From the NCBI GenBank assembly GCA_023135165.1, contig JAGLTS010000040.1, positions 1 to 37,787 on the forward strand: DNA of 37,787 nucleotides. Reading direction: 5' to 3'. This document shows, in pieces, positions 1-9,842 of the stretch. The position numbers and the translations under genes were made by a program. Under the pieces are notes generated by a model. The model was not told where the DNA came from. It saw only the letters and a list, made by a program, of their open reading frames with translations, and made no database searches. Source of the stretch: Phycisphaerales bacterium (lineage in GTDB: Bacteria > Planctomycetota > Phycisphaerae > Phycisphaerales > JAGLTS01). Each line of letters begins with the position of its first letter. The first letter of the stretch is position 1.

Positions 1-362
1 TTGACAAACCCGACTTCATAGAAGATCACGGAGGGCGCGGAGAGAGGACGGAGCTGAAAACGGTGTCAGGAGTGCGCCGCAGAGACCCTCGCGGCGCAAT
101 GGAGAATCATGATGTTGTGAACGATCAACATGAACATCAACGCACGGTTCTGATGCTCGGGTATATATCGAAGCGAGCCGCGGCGTCCTCGCCAGCGGTC
201 CGGGATGTGCGTGGCGGCGCCGCCTGCGGGTTCACCCCACGCGGGCCGGGTGAACCCCATGTTGCCACATGGGGCTGGGATGGAAGATGCCCGACGCGTC
301 GTCGATAACTGCGTGAAGTCGTTGCGACTGAACGGGTCGGAGGAACTCGCGGGAGTGGGGCG
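1..362. other. Non-coding stretch downstream of selD
   Basis: No convincing gene is seen. Short open frames on both strands are low-complexity, overlap each other and match no family I recognise. Because the genome appears to decode selenocysteine, I looked here for a tRNA-Sec gene beside selD. I found no acceptor stem, long variable arm or T-loop that fits. The region does hold two overlapping perfect inverted repeats at 228-274, listed separately. Confidence 0.5.
228..274. repeat. Two overlapping perfect inverted repeats
   Basis: GGGTTCACCC at 228-237 pairs with GGGTGAACCC at 248-257. CCCCATGT at 255-262 pairs with ACATGGGG at 267-274 around a TGCC loop. The two arms share bases 255-257, so the hairpins are mutually exclusive at their junction. 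They lie about 90 bases past the selD stop, so they could terminate that transcript, although no T-tract follows. A protein-binding palindrome is the alternative. Confidence 0.5.
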
Positions 363-1457
363 TCACGGCCGGACGATCAGGGATGCGTCTCCCTGTCGAG
401 GCGTGACGACTCCAATCTCGCGTGGTTCGTCGATGCCGCGCTGGATGCACTCCGTGATGAAGCGGCTCACGCGGTCCGGTGGGACGGCAACAAGCAGCCC
501 ACCGGATGTCTGTGGGTCGAAGAGGAAGGGCACCCGTGGCGACTGGTCGCTGCCATCGACGAACGTCATTGCTGATTCCACATGATCGCGGTTGGTCTTG
601 AGTGCTCCGGTGACGTTTGCCTCGACCGCCAGCGCTGCGGCGCCGGCAAGGAGCGGGAGCCTGCCCAAGTGGATCTCGAACGTCAGGTTCTGTCCCCGCA
701 CCATCTCCAACGCGTGTCCCGCCAAGCCGAAGCCCGTCACATCGGTCGCACCGTGCGCCTGAGCAACGACCGCGGATTCACCGGCTGCGCGGTTCAGTTG
801 CAGCATGGTTTCGCAGGCCGTGTCGATCACTCGTGCCGGGCAGCGACCAGCTCTATTGGCGGCGATGACAAAACCGGTGCCGAGCGGCTTGGTGAGCAGC
901 AGCACGTCGCCGGCGCGAGCACCTGTATTGGTCAGCATTCGCGCCGGGTCGACAAGCCCGGTGACAGCCAGGCCGTACTTGACCTCCGTGTCACGCACGG
1001 AATGCCCACCGACGATGACGGCGCCCGCCTCTCGCACGCGCTCGGCGCCGCCGCGTAAGATCTCGTGCAGCACCTCGCCGCCAAGCTCTTCGTACGGGAA
1101 CGCCACGATGTTCAGTGCCGTCTTCGGCTCGCCGCCCACGGCGTAGACATCACTCAGCGCGTTGGCAGCCGTGATCTGACCGAATGTGAACGGGTCATCA
1201 ACAACTGGTGCGAAGAAGTCGACTGTCTGGACCATCGCCAGATTCGGCGCGACGCGATAGACGCCCGCATCGCTGAAATGCTCGACGCCGACGAGCAGAT
1301 CCGGGTGCTCAATCCTGGGCAAATGCTGCACAACCTGTGCAACCGCCTGAACAGGCAGCTTGCCCGCTCACCCCGAGCAGTTGCTATAGGCAAGCAGCCG
1401 TCTGGTCCGGGCATCCGGTTCACCGGCGGATTGGTCCAGTTCACATCGCTCGCTCAC
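363..1457 (-). CDS. selD: Selenide, water dikinase SelD, itself a selenoprotein (Sec at residue 30)
   Basis: SelD makes selenophosphate from selenide and ATP for selenocysteine synthesis and tRNA selenation. The body is canonical: DLLVG, VDFFAPVVDDPFTFG, GGHSVRD, TDVTGFGLAGH and FDPQTSGGL. The uninterrupted frame starts only at 1331 and lacks the catalytic N-terminus. Reading upstream in the same frame gives LLAYSNCSG, then TGA at 1370-1368, then AGKLPV. This aligns with E. coli LTQYSHGAG-Cys17-GCK, so the TGA sits exactly at the catalytic Cys and is followed by the conserved Lys (K33). I therefore read it as Sec, within a C27-x-x-U30 motif. The start is GTG at 1457, preceded by GGAG seven bases upstream; a stop lies a short way further upstream. 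The product is 364 residues, normal for the family. A SECIS-like hairpin follows the TGA. The gene lies 121 bases downstream of dapL on the same strand. A genuine stop or pseudogene is unlikely because both sides of the TGA are conserved. Confidence 0.93.
1325..1343 (-). promoter_or_regulatory. Candidate bacterial SECIS hairpin in selD mRNA
   Basis: On the coding strand an 8-bp stem (GGUUGCACA side pairing with the UGUGCAGC side, one G-U pair) closes a three-base GGU loop. The loop begins 32 bases after the UGA. As I recall the bacterial SECIS model, the loop should lie about 16-37 bases after the UGA and have G in its first two positions; both hold. A second possible hairpin at 1339-1363 has stems GCAA/UUGC and GCCU/AGGC and a GUUC loop 15 bases after the UGA. 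It competes for the same bases and fits less well. A SECIS would be bound by SelB. No folding energy was computed. Confidence 0.65.
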
Positions 1458-1578
1458 CGACTCACTCCAATTCACACTTCATCACCGTCAGATGCGCCCG
1501 CCGTTTCACTTCACCGGGCGCGAACAGGACTTGGGATTGTACCGGGGCGGGTGGCGCCGCGGCGGGAACCTCGCACGG

Positions 1579-2760
1579 CTACCAGGCGATCCCCGCCAGC
1601 CGATCGACGGTCTCGCGCATTGTGTCGACCTCGACGGTCATTGCCGCCCGGAAGTATGTCTTCGCGTGTTCGCTCAGCGCCCCGCCGGGAACGAGTACGA
1701 TGTCCGCCTCCTCCAGGCACCGGTCGGCGAACTCCAGCGAGTCCACGCCGCGCGGCGTCTTGCCCCAGACAAAGAACGACGCGTCCGGCTTGGGCACATC
1801 CCAGCCGAGCTGCTGCACGCCCTCGCAGAAGACATCGCGCCGCTCACGATACACCTCGACCATAGCGCGGACATCCGGGTGGTCGTAGTTGTCCAGCGCG
1901 ACCGTCGCCGCATCCTGGATCGCCTCGAATTGACCCGAGTCGGCGTTGCCCTTCACCGCAGCGAGGGCGCCGATCACCTCGGCGTGGCCGACCGCGAAGC
2001 CGATGCGCCACCCCGTCATGTTGAATGTCTTGGAGCAGGAGTGGAACTCGATGCCGAGCGTTTCGTTCAAGTTGGTCGCCTGCCACATCGAAGGCTGCGG
2101 CTCGTTGAAGTACACCTCGCTGTACGCGTTGTCTGATGCGGCAATGATGCGGTGCTCGGCGCAGAAGCGAACGTAGTCATGGTAGAAGGAGAGCGGAGCG
2201 ACGGCGGCGGTGGGGTTGCCGGGGAAGTTCGCCCACATGAGCTTGGCGCGCTGCGCGATGTCGGTGGGGATCTCGGCGAGCTTCGGCAGCCAGCCGTGCT
2301 CAGCGCGAAGCGGCAGGCGGAAGATCTCAGCGTCGGCGAACGTCGCCCCCGCGACATACACCGGGTAGTTCGGGTCGGGAATGATGACGACCTCGCCCGG
2401 ATCGACGACGCCCAGCGGCAGGTGGAAGATGCCCTCTTTCGACCCAATGACGGTGCGGATCTGCGTCTCCCGGTCCGCCTCGACGCCGAAGCGGCGTTTC
2501 ATGAACCGTGCCGCCGCCTTTCGGAACTCCGCGTTGCCGATGTTGGCGGGGTACTGGTGGTACCGCTGGTTGCGGATCGCCTTTTCCATCGCGTCGACGA
2601 TGAAGGGCATGGTGGGGCGGTCCGGGTCGCCGACGCCGAGGTTGATGACATTCGCCCCGGCTGCGATCTTGGCGCGCTTCTTCCTGTCGATCTCGACGAA
2701 AAGGTACGGCGGGAGCTTGCCCAGTCGTTGCGCGCGGATGGTCGTGTGTGTGCTGGTCAT
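1579..2760 (-). CDS. dapL: LL-diaminopimelate aminotransferase (class I PLP aminotransferase)
   Basis: A fold-type I aminotransferase of 393 residues, normal length. The N-terminus (LPPYLFVEIDRKK, then INLGVGDPD and later IGSKEGIFHLPLG) is characteristic of DapL. DapL converts tetrahydrodipicolinate straight to LL-diaminopimelate with glutamate as amino donor, feeding lysine and peptidoglycan. Cofactor residues are visible: NPT near 182, D210 with Y213, the Schiff-base lysine K244 in SCSKTFNMTGWR, and the arginine of GWR. The ATG at 2760 matches the family start. It sits 46 bases downstream of the M28 peptidase gene and 121 bases upstream of selD, all on the minus strand, so the three may share a transcript. 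A different substrate in the same clade is possible but less likely. Confidence 0.85.
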   Translation of the reverse strand: MTSTHTTIRAQRLGKLPPYLFVEIDRKKRAKIAAGANVINLGVGDPDRPTMPFIVDAMEKAIRNQRYHQYPANIGNAEFRKAAARFMKRRFGVEADRETQIRTVIGSKEGIFHLPLGVVDPGEVVIIPDPNYPVYVAGATFADAEIFRLPLRAEHGWLPKLAEIPTDIAQRAKLMWANFPGNPTAAVAPLSFYHDYVRFCAEHRIIAASDNAYSEVYFNEPQPSMWQATNLNETLGIEFHSCSKTFNMTGWRIGFAVGHAEVIGALAAVKGNADSGQFEAIQDAATVALDNYDHPDVRAMVEVYRERRDVFCEGVQQLGWDVPKPDASFFVWGKTPRGVDSLEFADRCLEEADIVLVPGGALSEHAKTYFRAAMTVEVDTMRETVDRLAGIAW

Positions 2761-2806
2761 GGCGGCAGTGTACCGACAAGCCGCGTACGGCTCTGCGGCC
2801 GCTGGA

Positions 2807-4849
2807 CTACTCCGGCGCCAGCAGCACGACGTGCAGCGTTACCTCCTCACCGTCGCGCAGTACGACGATGTCCACCTCATCGCCCGGCTCGTGCTCCTTG
2901 AGCTTGGTCATCCACGCGCCGATGTCCGCGACATCCTCGCCGGCCCAGCGGATGATGCGGTCGCCCTTGACAACGCCTGCGTTGCTGGCACTGGTGCCTT
3001 CGAAGACCTCACCGACCAGGACGCCGTGCGCCGCCTCGCCGTGGCCGGCGGGCGTGATTCCGAAGCGGACCTTAATCTGGCTTCGCCGCGTCGTTGGGGC
3101 CTTGCCGCCGGCTTTCTTGTATGTGAGCGAGTCCGCCCGCGACGCCAACGTGGTCGTCACCGCCTCGACGAGGTCGAGGATCTTCAGGGCGCCCGGCACA
3201 TTGATCGTTGCGGCGGTGTCCCGTGTGGTGTGGTATCGCTTGTGACCGCCGGAGAAGAAGTGCAGGCCGGGGATCTGCTTGCGGTGGAAGCTCGCCTCAT
3301 CGGATCGTCCGGAACTGCCGGGCCTGGCATCGACTTGGAGCGGTGATGACGCGAAGACCGGGTCGAGCACCTCGCCGAACTCCTCCGCCGTTCCCACGCC
3401 GAAGACGACGGTCTTGTCGTCCCGCAGGTCGCCGATCATGTCCATGTTGAGGCAGGCGTAGATGCGGTCGATCGGCACGGGACTGTTGCTCACGAAGTGG
3501 CTGGAGCCGAGCAGCCCCATCTCTTCGCCGCTGAACAGGACAAAGAGCAGCGACCGCGCGGGCTGATCGGTGGGGAGCTTGTCGTACAGCACGCTGAATC
3601 GTTGTGCGAGCAGGAGCGTTCCCGCCACGCCGGATGCGTTGTCATCCGCACCGACGTGGAGCATGCCGTCCGCCCCGCGCTCGCGTGAGCCGAAGTGCCC
3701 GTAGCCGAGGTGGTCATAATGGGCGCCGATGACGATGTACTGGTCGGCGAGTTCACCTTTGCCGGGCAGGATGGCGGCGACGTTGTTGGTCACGAGTTCT
3801 TCGGTGTGCAGCGCCGCGGCGATCGAGGCATCAACGCCGTCGAACGGGATGGGCTTGCCCCCGGCATCGGCGTAGCGGCGCAGCGCGGGCAGATCGCGCC
3901 CGTCGGTGTCGCCGTGCTTGCAGATCAGCTCCGCCGTGTCATGGCTGACAAGCAGGATGGGAATGCTCAGCGGCTTGCCGATGCGTGTCTCGGCTGGCGC
4001 CTGCAGCGCGCCGGTGCGAGGGTCGTCCGCTGCCGATGGTGCGACGAGCAGAATCCCAGCCGCCCCTCGTTTGGCGACCGCACGGAACTTGCTCATCAGT
4101 CCCGCGTGCTTGCTCCACCGCTCTTTCCCCTCAGCCCACAGGCTTCGCCCCTGGTCATCCATCGGCTCGAAACGCAGCAAGAGCGCGATCTTGTCCGTCA
4201 GATCGGTGTCCTCGGTGAAGCTCGAATACCCGCCCGGCCCCTTCTCAATCCCGTAGCCGATGAACACCACCTCACCCGTTGCGTTCTCGTTCCCCGACAC
4301 GCCGAGCAGCGTGAAGTCCTCGCCCGGCAACATCGGGTAGTGACCCTCAGCGGTGAACACGGTCATCTGCTGTGTGTCGGTCGCGATCGTGCCGCCGACG
4401 GAGAACGGTTGGCGGTAGCTGGGCAGCGCGCGGATGGTCGCAGCCTCTGCCGTCGCGATCGGCTGAGCAAACGCGGGTTCCAGCCCGAGATGCTCGAAGT
4501 AGAACTCGATGTACTCCGCCGTGAGATCATTACCGATCGTCCCCGGGCATCGGCCTTCGAAGAACGGGTTGGCGAGCGTGAAGATGTGCGATGTGTAGGC
4601 ATCGGCATCGCTGCCGAGAAGCTGCAGGAAGCGGTCGCGGTCGTGTGCCGGTCTTGTGAAGCGGTGCTGCGAGCCGACCTCGAAGGTCGTTGCGTGTTCA
4701 GCGCCGATCGCCTTCGTCGCGGCAGTCTCGCTTGCGGAGGCGGCGGGGGGCGGCGCGGCACACGCAGCCAGTGTGATCAGCACGAGCACGATGCTCAGGA
4801 TTGCCCTGGGAGGAACAGATCGGGGCACATGCCGCAAGAGCGTGTTCAT
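2807..4849 (-). CDS. Secreted M28 zinc aminopeptidase with PA and PDZ domains, probable lipoprotein
   Basis: The product has 680 residues when started at the ATG at 4849. This start places a lipoprotein signal first (hydrophobic AILSIVLVLITLAAC, lipobox Cys30); the open frame extends 39 codons further upstream without homology. A PA-like insert follows at about residues 180-330. The M28 metallopeptidase core then shows the two-zinc ligands: H377 in GAHYDHLG, D402 in GADDNASG, the catalytic and ligand pair E442/E443 in FSGEEMG, D470 in NMDMIGD and H540 in KRYHTTRD. The last 100 residues form a PDZ domain (GVLVGEVFEGTSASNAGVVKGD). It probably trims peptides outside the cytoplasmic membrane, with the PDZ domain modulating substrate access. 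No strong ribosome-binding site is visible at the chosen start. Confidence 0.85.
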   Translation of the reverse strand: MNTLLRHVPRSVPPRAILSIVLVLITLAACAAPPPAASASETAATKAIGAEHATTFEVGSQHRFTRPAHDRDRFLQLLGSDADAYTSHIFTLANPFFEGRCPGTIGNDLTAEYIEFYFEHLGLEPAFAQPIATAEAATIRALPSYRQPFSVGGTIATDTQQMTVFTAEGHYPMLPGEDFTLLGVSGNENATGEVVFIGYGIEKGPGGYSSFTEDTDLTDKIALLLRFEPMDDQGRSLWAEGKERWSKHAGLMSKFRAVAKRGAAGILLVAPSAADDPRTGALQAPAETRIGKPLSIPILLVSHDTAELICKHGDTDGRDLPALRRYADAGGKPIPFDGVDASIAAALHTEELVTNNVAAILPGKGELADQYIVIGAHYDHLGYGHFGSRERGADGMLHVGADDNASGVAGTLLLAQRFSVLYDKLPTDQPARSLLFVLFSGEEMGLLGSSHFVSNSPVPIDRIYACLNMDMIGDLRDDKTVVFGVGTAEEFGEVLDPVFASSPLQVDARPGSSGRSDEASFHRKQIPGLHFFSGGHKRYHTTRDTAATINVPGALKILDLVEAVTTTLASRADSLTYKKAGGKAPTTRRSQIKVRFGITPAGHGEAAHGVLVGEVFEGTSASNAGVVKGDRIIRWAGEDVADIGAWMTKLKEHEPGDEVDIVVLRDGEEVTLHVVLLAPE

Positions 4850-5084
4850 CGTCGTTTTCGCCTTCGTCGGGGCGGCGCTGGGCCGCAGTGAGGTGTGTGG
4901 ACCGGCCGATCGCCTGACCATGATGCATCTTATCGCGCCAAACGCTCTGCGAGGGCAACGGGTCATTGCTGACCATCGTCGAGCGATCTATCATCCGCAT
5001 CCCCAGCCCGCGCCGGGGCGCACCGTCCGACGGGCCGTTTCCGCCGAACCAGGCTTCACCCTGTTCAAGCCATGATGAGCAACC

Positions 5085-6446
5085 ATGGACTACACCCAAC
5101 TTACCGATCGACAGCGGGAAGAGATGCTGGCGACCATCGGAGTCGCGTCAGTTGATGACCTCTTCACCGCCATCCCAGAGGCCCAGCGTCTGACAGGCCT
5201 GCTCGATCTACCCAAAGCGCGATCCGAGCTGGAGCTGCAGCGCGACATCGCCAAGCTGGCCGGGCGGAATGTCGGAACGGACCAGCTCGCCTGCTTCATG
5301 GGGGCGGGCGCGTACGATCACTTCATCCCGACGCTGATTGATCACTTCACAAGCCGGGGCGAGTTCCTGACCGCGTACACGCCGTATCAGGCGGAAGCCT
5401 CGCAAGGGGCGCTTCAGGCGTTCTTCGAGTTCCAGACGCAGATCGCTCGTCTGACCGGCATGGACATCTCCAACGCGAGCCTCTACGACGGGGCGACTGC
5501 TGTGGTCGAGGCGATCCACCTTGCCCTGACACACACGCGCAAGCGGCGTGTCCTGGTTGCTGAGACGCTGCTCCCCGAGTACCGCCGCGTTGTGCGGACG
5601 TGTCTGAGCGATCTGCCCGTGGAGTACGTTGCGATCCCGGCTTGTGCTGAGACGGGCATGACCGATGTCGAGGCGCTGCTGTCGCTCATCGACGATGACA
5701 CCGCATGTGTCGTCGTGGGGTCGCCGAACATGTTCGGCCTGATCGAGGATTGGAGCGCCTGTTTCGCCGTAGCGCACGAGGCGGCGAAGACGCAGGCGAT
5801 CGCAGTGTTCAACCCGATTGCGTGTGCGCTGCTCAAGGCGTCCGGAGCGTGCGGCGCGGACATTGCAGTCGGCGAAGGTCAGCCGCTTGGTATCCCGCTC
5901 CAATTCGGCGGGCCGTACCTCGGTCTGTTCGCCGCGACGAAGAACCTGATTCGCAAGATGCCCGGCCGGCTCATCGGACAGACCGTTGATGCCGACGGAC
6001 GACGGTCCTTCTGCCTCACGCTGCAAACGCGCGAACAGCACATCAAGGGCGAGCGTGCGACGAGCAATGTCTGCACGAATCAGGGTCTCATGGCGCTGCG
6101 CGCGACGATGTACATGAGCACGCTCGGGGCGGGCGGGCTGCGCGAGGTCGCCGAGCAGTGTTATCACAAGGCGCACTATCTGGCGGAGCGGATCACGGCG
6201 CTGCCGGGGTACTCGCTGAAGTATCCAGCCGGTGCATTTTTCCACGAGTTTGCCGTGACCTGTCCGAAGTCGGCGGCGGAGGTGATCGCGGCCGGTCGGG
6301 TGCGCGGGCTGCTCCCGGGTGTGCCGCTGTGCGACCCGCAACTCGACGGAGCAGGCGGTCCCAACGACCTGCTGATTGCCGTGACGGAGAAGCGAACCAA
6401 GGCGGAGATGGATGACCTCGTCGATGTCCTTGCCGCGATTGGATGA
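5085..6446 (+). CDS. gcvPA: Glycine dehydrogenase (decarboxylating) subunit 1, P-protein alpha
   Basis: This is the N-terminal half of a split glycine decarboxylase, 453 residues, the usual size for GcvPA. Recognisable stretches are FMGAGAYDHFIPT, FLTAYTPYQAEASQG, NASLYDGATA, GEGQPLGIPLQFGGPYLG, RMPGR-type KMPGRLIGQT, and RREQHIKGERATSN-type TREQHIKGERATSNVCTNQ. With GcvPB it decarboxylates glycine and loads the aminomethyl group onto lipoyl GcvH. As expected it has no PLP lysine; that lies in GcvPB. The ATG at 5085 lies 235 bases from the divergent peptidase gene. gcvPB begins four bases after the stop. GcvT and GcvH are not in this window. Confidence 0.95.
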   Translation: MDYTQLTDRQREEMLATIGVASVDDLFTAIPEAQRLTGLLDLPKARSELELQRDIAKLAGRNVGTDQLACFMGAGAYDHFIPTLIDHFTSRGEFLTAYTPYQAEASQGALQAFFEFQTQIARLTGMDISNASLYDGATAVVEAIHLALTHTRKRRVLVAETLLPEYRRVVRTCLSDLPVEYVAIPACAETGMTDVEALLSLIDDDTACVVVGSPNMFGLIEDWSACFAVAHEAAKTQAIAVFNPIACALLKASGACGADIAVGEGQPLGIPLQFGGPYLGLFAATKNLIRKMPGRLIGQTVDADGRRSFCLTLQTREQHIKGERATSNVCTNQGLMALRATMYMSTLGAGGLREVAEQCYHKAHYLAERITALPGYSLKYPAGAFFHEFAVTCPKSAAEVIAAGRVRGLLPGVPLCDPQLDGAGGPNDLLIAVTEKRTKAEMDDLVDVLAAIG

Positions 6447-6450
6447 ACCG

Positions 6451-7980
6451 ATGATGCCAACGACTAAGCCAACAGTGAAAACGTACGCCATCCCCACACG
6501 CGGTGATCGACCGACGGTGCCTTCGATCTTCGAGAAGTCTCAGCCGGGGTTGCGCGGTGTGGATCTGCCTGCCCTGGATGTGCCTACGCATGAGATCCCC
6601 GAGGCGATCCTCGGCGAGACGCCCGACCTGCCGGAGCTGGGCCAGCTTCAGGTCGCCCGGCACTACTCGCATTTATGCGAGCGCAACTTCTCCGTCGATG
6701 CGAACTTCTACCCGCTCGGTTCATGCACGATGAAGTACAACCCTCGCATCAACGAGTTCGCCGCAGCGCAGAGCGGGCTTATCAATCTGCACCCAATGCA
6801 GGATGAAGCGGATGTGCAGGGCCTGCTTCAGATACTCTTCGAGACACGGCGGTTCTTTGAAGTGATCTCCGGCCTTCCCGAGGTCAGCCTGCAGCCCGCA
6901 GCCGGTGCGCATGGCGAGTTCGCTGCGCTGAAGGTGATCCGCGCGTACTTCACCGACCACGGCCAGCCCGGCCGACACATCGTCATCGCGACGGACAACG
7001 CGCACGGGACCAATCCCGCATCGTGCATGATGTGCGGGGCGGCGGTCGTCAAGGTCAAGACGGCGGGGGGATACACCGATCTCGACGACCTGCGCCGGCT
7101 GATTGATGAGCACGGGTCGGAGAACATCGCAGCGCTGATGATTACGAATCCGAACACTGCCGGTCTGTTCGACACGTGCATTTCGGAGGTGGCGCAGCTC
7201 GTGCATGATGCGGGCGCGATGATGTATCTCGACGGTGCGAACATGAACGCGATCCTCGGCAAGGTTCGGCCGGCGGACTTCGGTACCGACATCATGCATT
7301 ACAACACGCACAAGACGTTCTCGACGCCGCATGGCTGCGGCGGGCCTGGTTCCGGGCCGATCGCCGCGTGCAGCAAACTCGCGCCGTATTTGCCTGTCCC
7401 GCAGGTTGTCAAGCAAGAGCGTGACGGGCACACCGTCTACTCGCTCGACTGGGATCGCCCCAAGTCGATCGGCAAGGTCCGGTCGTTCTTCGGCCAGGTC
7501 GGGGTGCTCGTGCGGTGCTGGACGTACATCGCCGCCTGCGGACCGGACGGGTTGCGCAACGTCGCGGAGACGGCTGTGCTCAGCGCGAACTACCTTGCTG
7601 CACGACTGCGAAACGAGTTTGAGATGCCCTTCTTCCATCCGGAGGATGGTCACTTCGCGGCACACGAGTTTGTCACCGTTCCCAAGTCACTGCTCGCCAG
7701 GGGTGTGACGCTTCTCGATATCGCCAAGCGCCTCATCGACTACGACATCCACCCGCCGACGATGCATTGGCCGGTGCATGACTGTCTCATGGTCGAGCCG
7801 ACCGAGACCGAGTCGAAGGAGACGCTGGACCGTTTCGCGGATGCGATGTTGGCGATCGCTGAGCAGATCAAGCGAGACGCCGAGTCGATGGCGCAGGCAC
7901 CGGAGCACGCGGTGGTTCGCAGGTTGGATGAAGTCGCCGCCGCACGTAAGCCGGTGCTGGCGTATGAGCGCAGCGGATAA
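6451..7980 (+). CDS. gcvPB: Glycine dehydrogenase (decarboxylating) subunit 2, P-protein beta
   Basis: This is the PLP-carrying half of glycine decarboxylase. From the ATG at 6451 it has 509 residues. An in-frame start at 6412 would overlap gcvPA by 35 bases and add only unconserved residues, so I prefer 6451, four bases after the gcvPA stop. Family signatures are FYPLGSCTMKYNPR, PAAGAHGEFAAL, HGTNPASC, YLDGANMNAI and NTHKTFSTPHGCGGPGSGP. The last contains the Schiff-base lysine K288. The C-terminal region (HEFV, ARGVTLLDIAKRLIDYDIHPPT) matches the family. A hairpin follows at 7986-8023. Confidence 0.95.
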   Translation: MMPTTKPTVKTYAIPTRGDRPTVPSIFEKSQPGLRGVDLPALDVPTHEIPEAILGETPDLPELGQLQVARHYSHLCERNFSVDANFYPLGSCTMKYNPRINEFAAAQSGLINLHPMQDEADVQGLLQILFETRRFFEVISGLPEVSLQPAAGAHGEFAALKVIRAYFTDHGQPGRHIVIATDNAHGTNPASCMMCGAAVVKVKTAGGYTDLDDLRRLIDEHGSENIAALMITNPNTAGLFDTCISEVAQLVHDAGAMMYLDGANMNAILGKVRPADFGTDIMHYNTHKTFSTPHGCGGPGSGPIAACSKLAPYLPVPQVVKQERDGHTVYSLDWDRPKSIGKVRSFFGQVGVLVRCWTYIAACGPDGLRNVAETAVLSANYLAARLRNEFEMPFFHPEDGHFAAHEFVTVPKSLLARGVTLLDIAKRLIDYDIHPPTMHWPVHDCLMVEPTETESKETLDRFADAMLAIAEQIKRDAESMAQAPEHAVVRRLDEVAAARKPVLAYERSG

Positions 7981-7985
7981 CCCAC

Positions 7986-8023
7986 GCGCTCCCCTTCGGG
8001 TCGCGGCTCGACGGGGGGTGCGC
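7986..8023. terminator. Imperfect GC-rich hairpin between convergent gcvPB and fdxA
   Basis: GCGCTCCCC pairs with GGGGGTGCGC, with one mismatch and an 18-base loop. It starts six bases after the gcvPB stop and precedes the convergent fdxA end. There is no clear T-tract, so it may work by stem strength, in both directions, or not at all. Confidence 0.45.
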
Positions 8024-8061
8024 TCAACCTCGTGTGAATCTTGAAACGCCGAACCCGAATC

Positions 8062-8397
8062 CTACTCGGCCGGTGACGGATCGAGCATGTCGCGCTTGTC
8101 CTCGACATCCTTGAACTCGTCCGCGTCGGGCAGGGCATCTTTCTTCTCGTCGATCACGGGCCATTCTTCAGCGTACTTGGCGTTGATCTCGACGTAGTCG
8201 GCCCACTTGTCCGGCAGGTCCTCTTCGGCGAAGATCGCCTCGGTCGGGCACTCCGCCACGCACGTGCCGCAGTCGATGCAGGTGTCGGGGTTGATGACGA
8301 GGAAGTTCGCACCCTCATGGAAGCAATCCACAGGGCAAACATCAACGCAGTCCGTGTACTTACACTTGATGCACGGTTCAGCGACGACATGCGCCAT
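8062..8397 (-). CDS. fdxA: 7Fe ferredoxin ([3Fe-4S][4Fe-4S], FdxA family)
   Basis: A small soluble electron carrier of 111 residues. The first motif has C9, C12, C17, C21 and C25 ([17 protein letters not shown]). The second, C40-x2-C43-x2-C46-x3-C50, is [12 protein letters not shown]. The C-x-x-C-x4-C-x3-C-P spacing and the acidic tail of about 50 residues are typical of Azotobacter ferredoxin I-like proteins with one [3Fe-4S] and one [4Fe-4S] cluster. The start is the ATG at 8397, preceded by GGAGA at a good distance. It lies downstream of obg on the same strand across a 186-base spacer. Its redox partner cannot be told from the context. Confidence 0.93.
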   Translation of the reverse strand: MAHVVAEPCIKCKYTDCVDVCPVDCFHEGANFLVINPDTCIDCGTCVAECPTEAIFAEEDLPDKWADYVEINAKYAEEWPVIDEKKDALPDADEFKDVEDKRDMLDPSPAE

Positions 8398-8419
8398 TGC
8401 AGGTCTCCGTTTCTTTCCA

Positions 8420-8438
8420 AGGCCGAATGGTCCGGCCT
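8420..8438. promoter_or_regulatory. Perfect hairpin in the fdxA leader
   Basis: AGGCCG at 8420-8425 and CGGCCT at 8433-8438 enclose a seven-base loop, about 22 bases before the fdxA start. On the plus strand the stem is followed by GATTTTCC, which resembles a weak terminator, but no plus-strand gene ends here. A leader structure in the fdxA mRNA is the simpler reading. Confidence 0.3.
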
Positions 8439-8583
8439 GATTTTCCGTGCCGCCTGATCGTGATGCGATCCAGGCGACGATCGTTCATCCTGGTGGGGGA
8501 TCATAGCTATGTGCCGACCCGGCGCAAAGGGGCAGGGGGCCGGAGCCGCATGCAATCCGCCTGCATGATACTGAGACTGGATC

Positions 8584-9759
<1,176 letters not shown>

Positions 9760-9842
9760 TCACCGCCTCGGCAACGGTTGGAGAAACAGGCCACACGCCG
9801 GGCGGTGAGCAGATGTGAACACGCATCAAGGACACGACACAC

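Noticed and set aside
363..1331. selD as a shortened or broken gene starting at 1331
   Set aside because: The frame upstream is conserved SelD on both sides of a single TGA at the catalytic position, which fits Sec better than decay.
4850..5084. Possible glycine riboswitch before gcvPA
   Set aside because: No tandem aptamer core could be recognised. Only a weak GGCTT/AAGCC pairing lies just before the start.
5208..6497. Long antisense open frame (429 codons) across gcvPA
   Set aside because: The plus strand encodes a canonical GcvPA. The antisense product has shadow composition.
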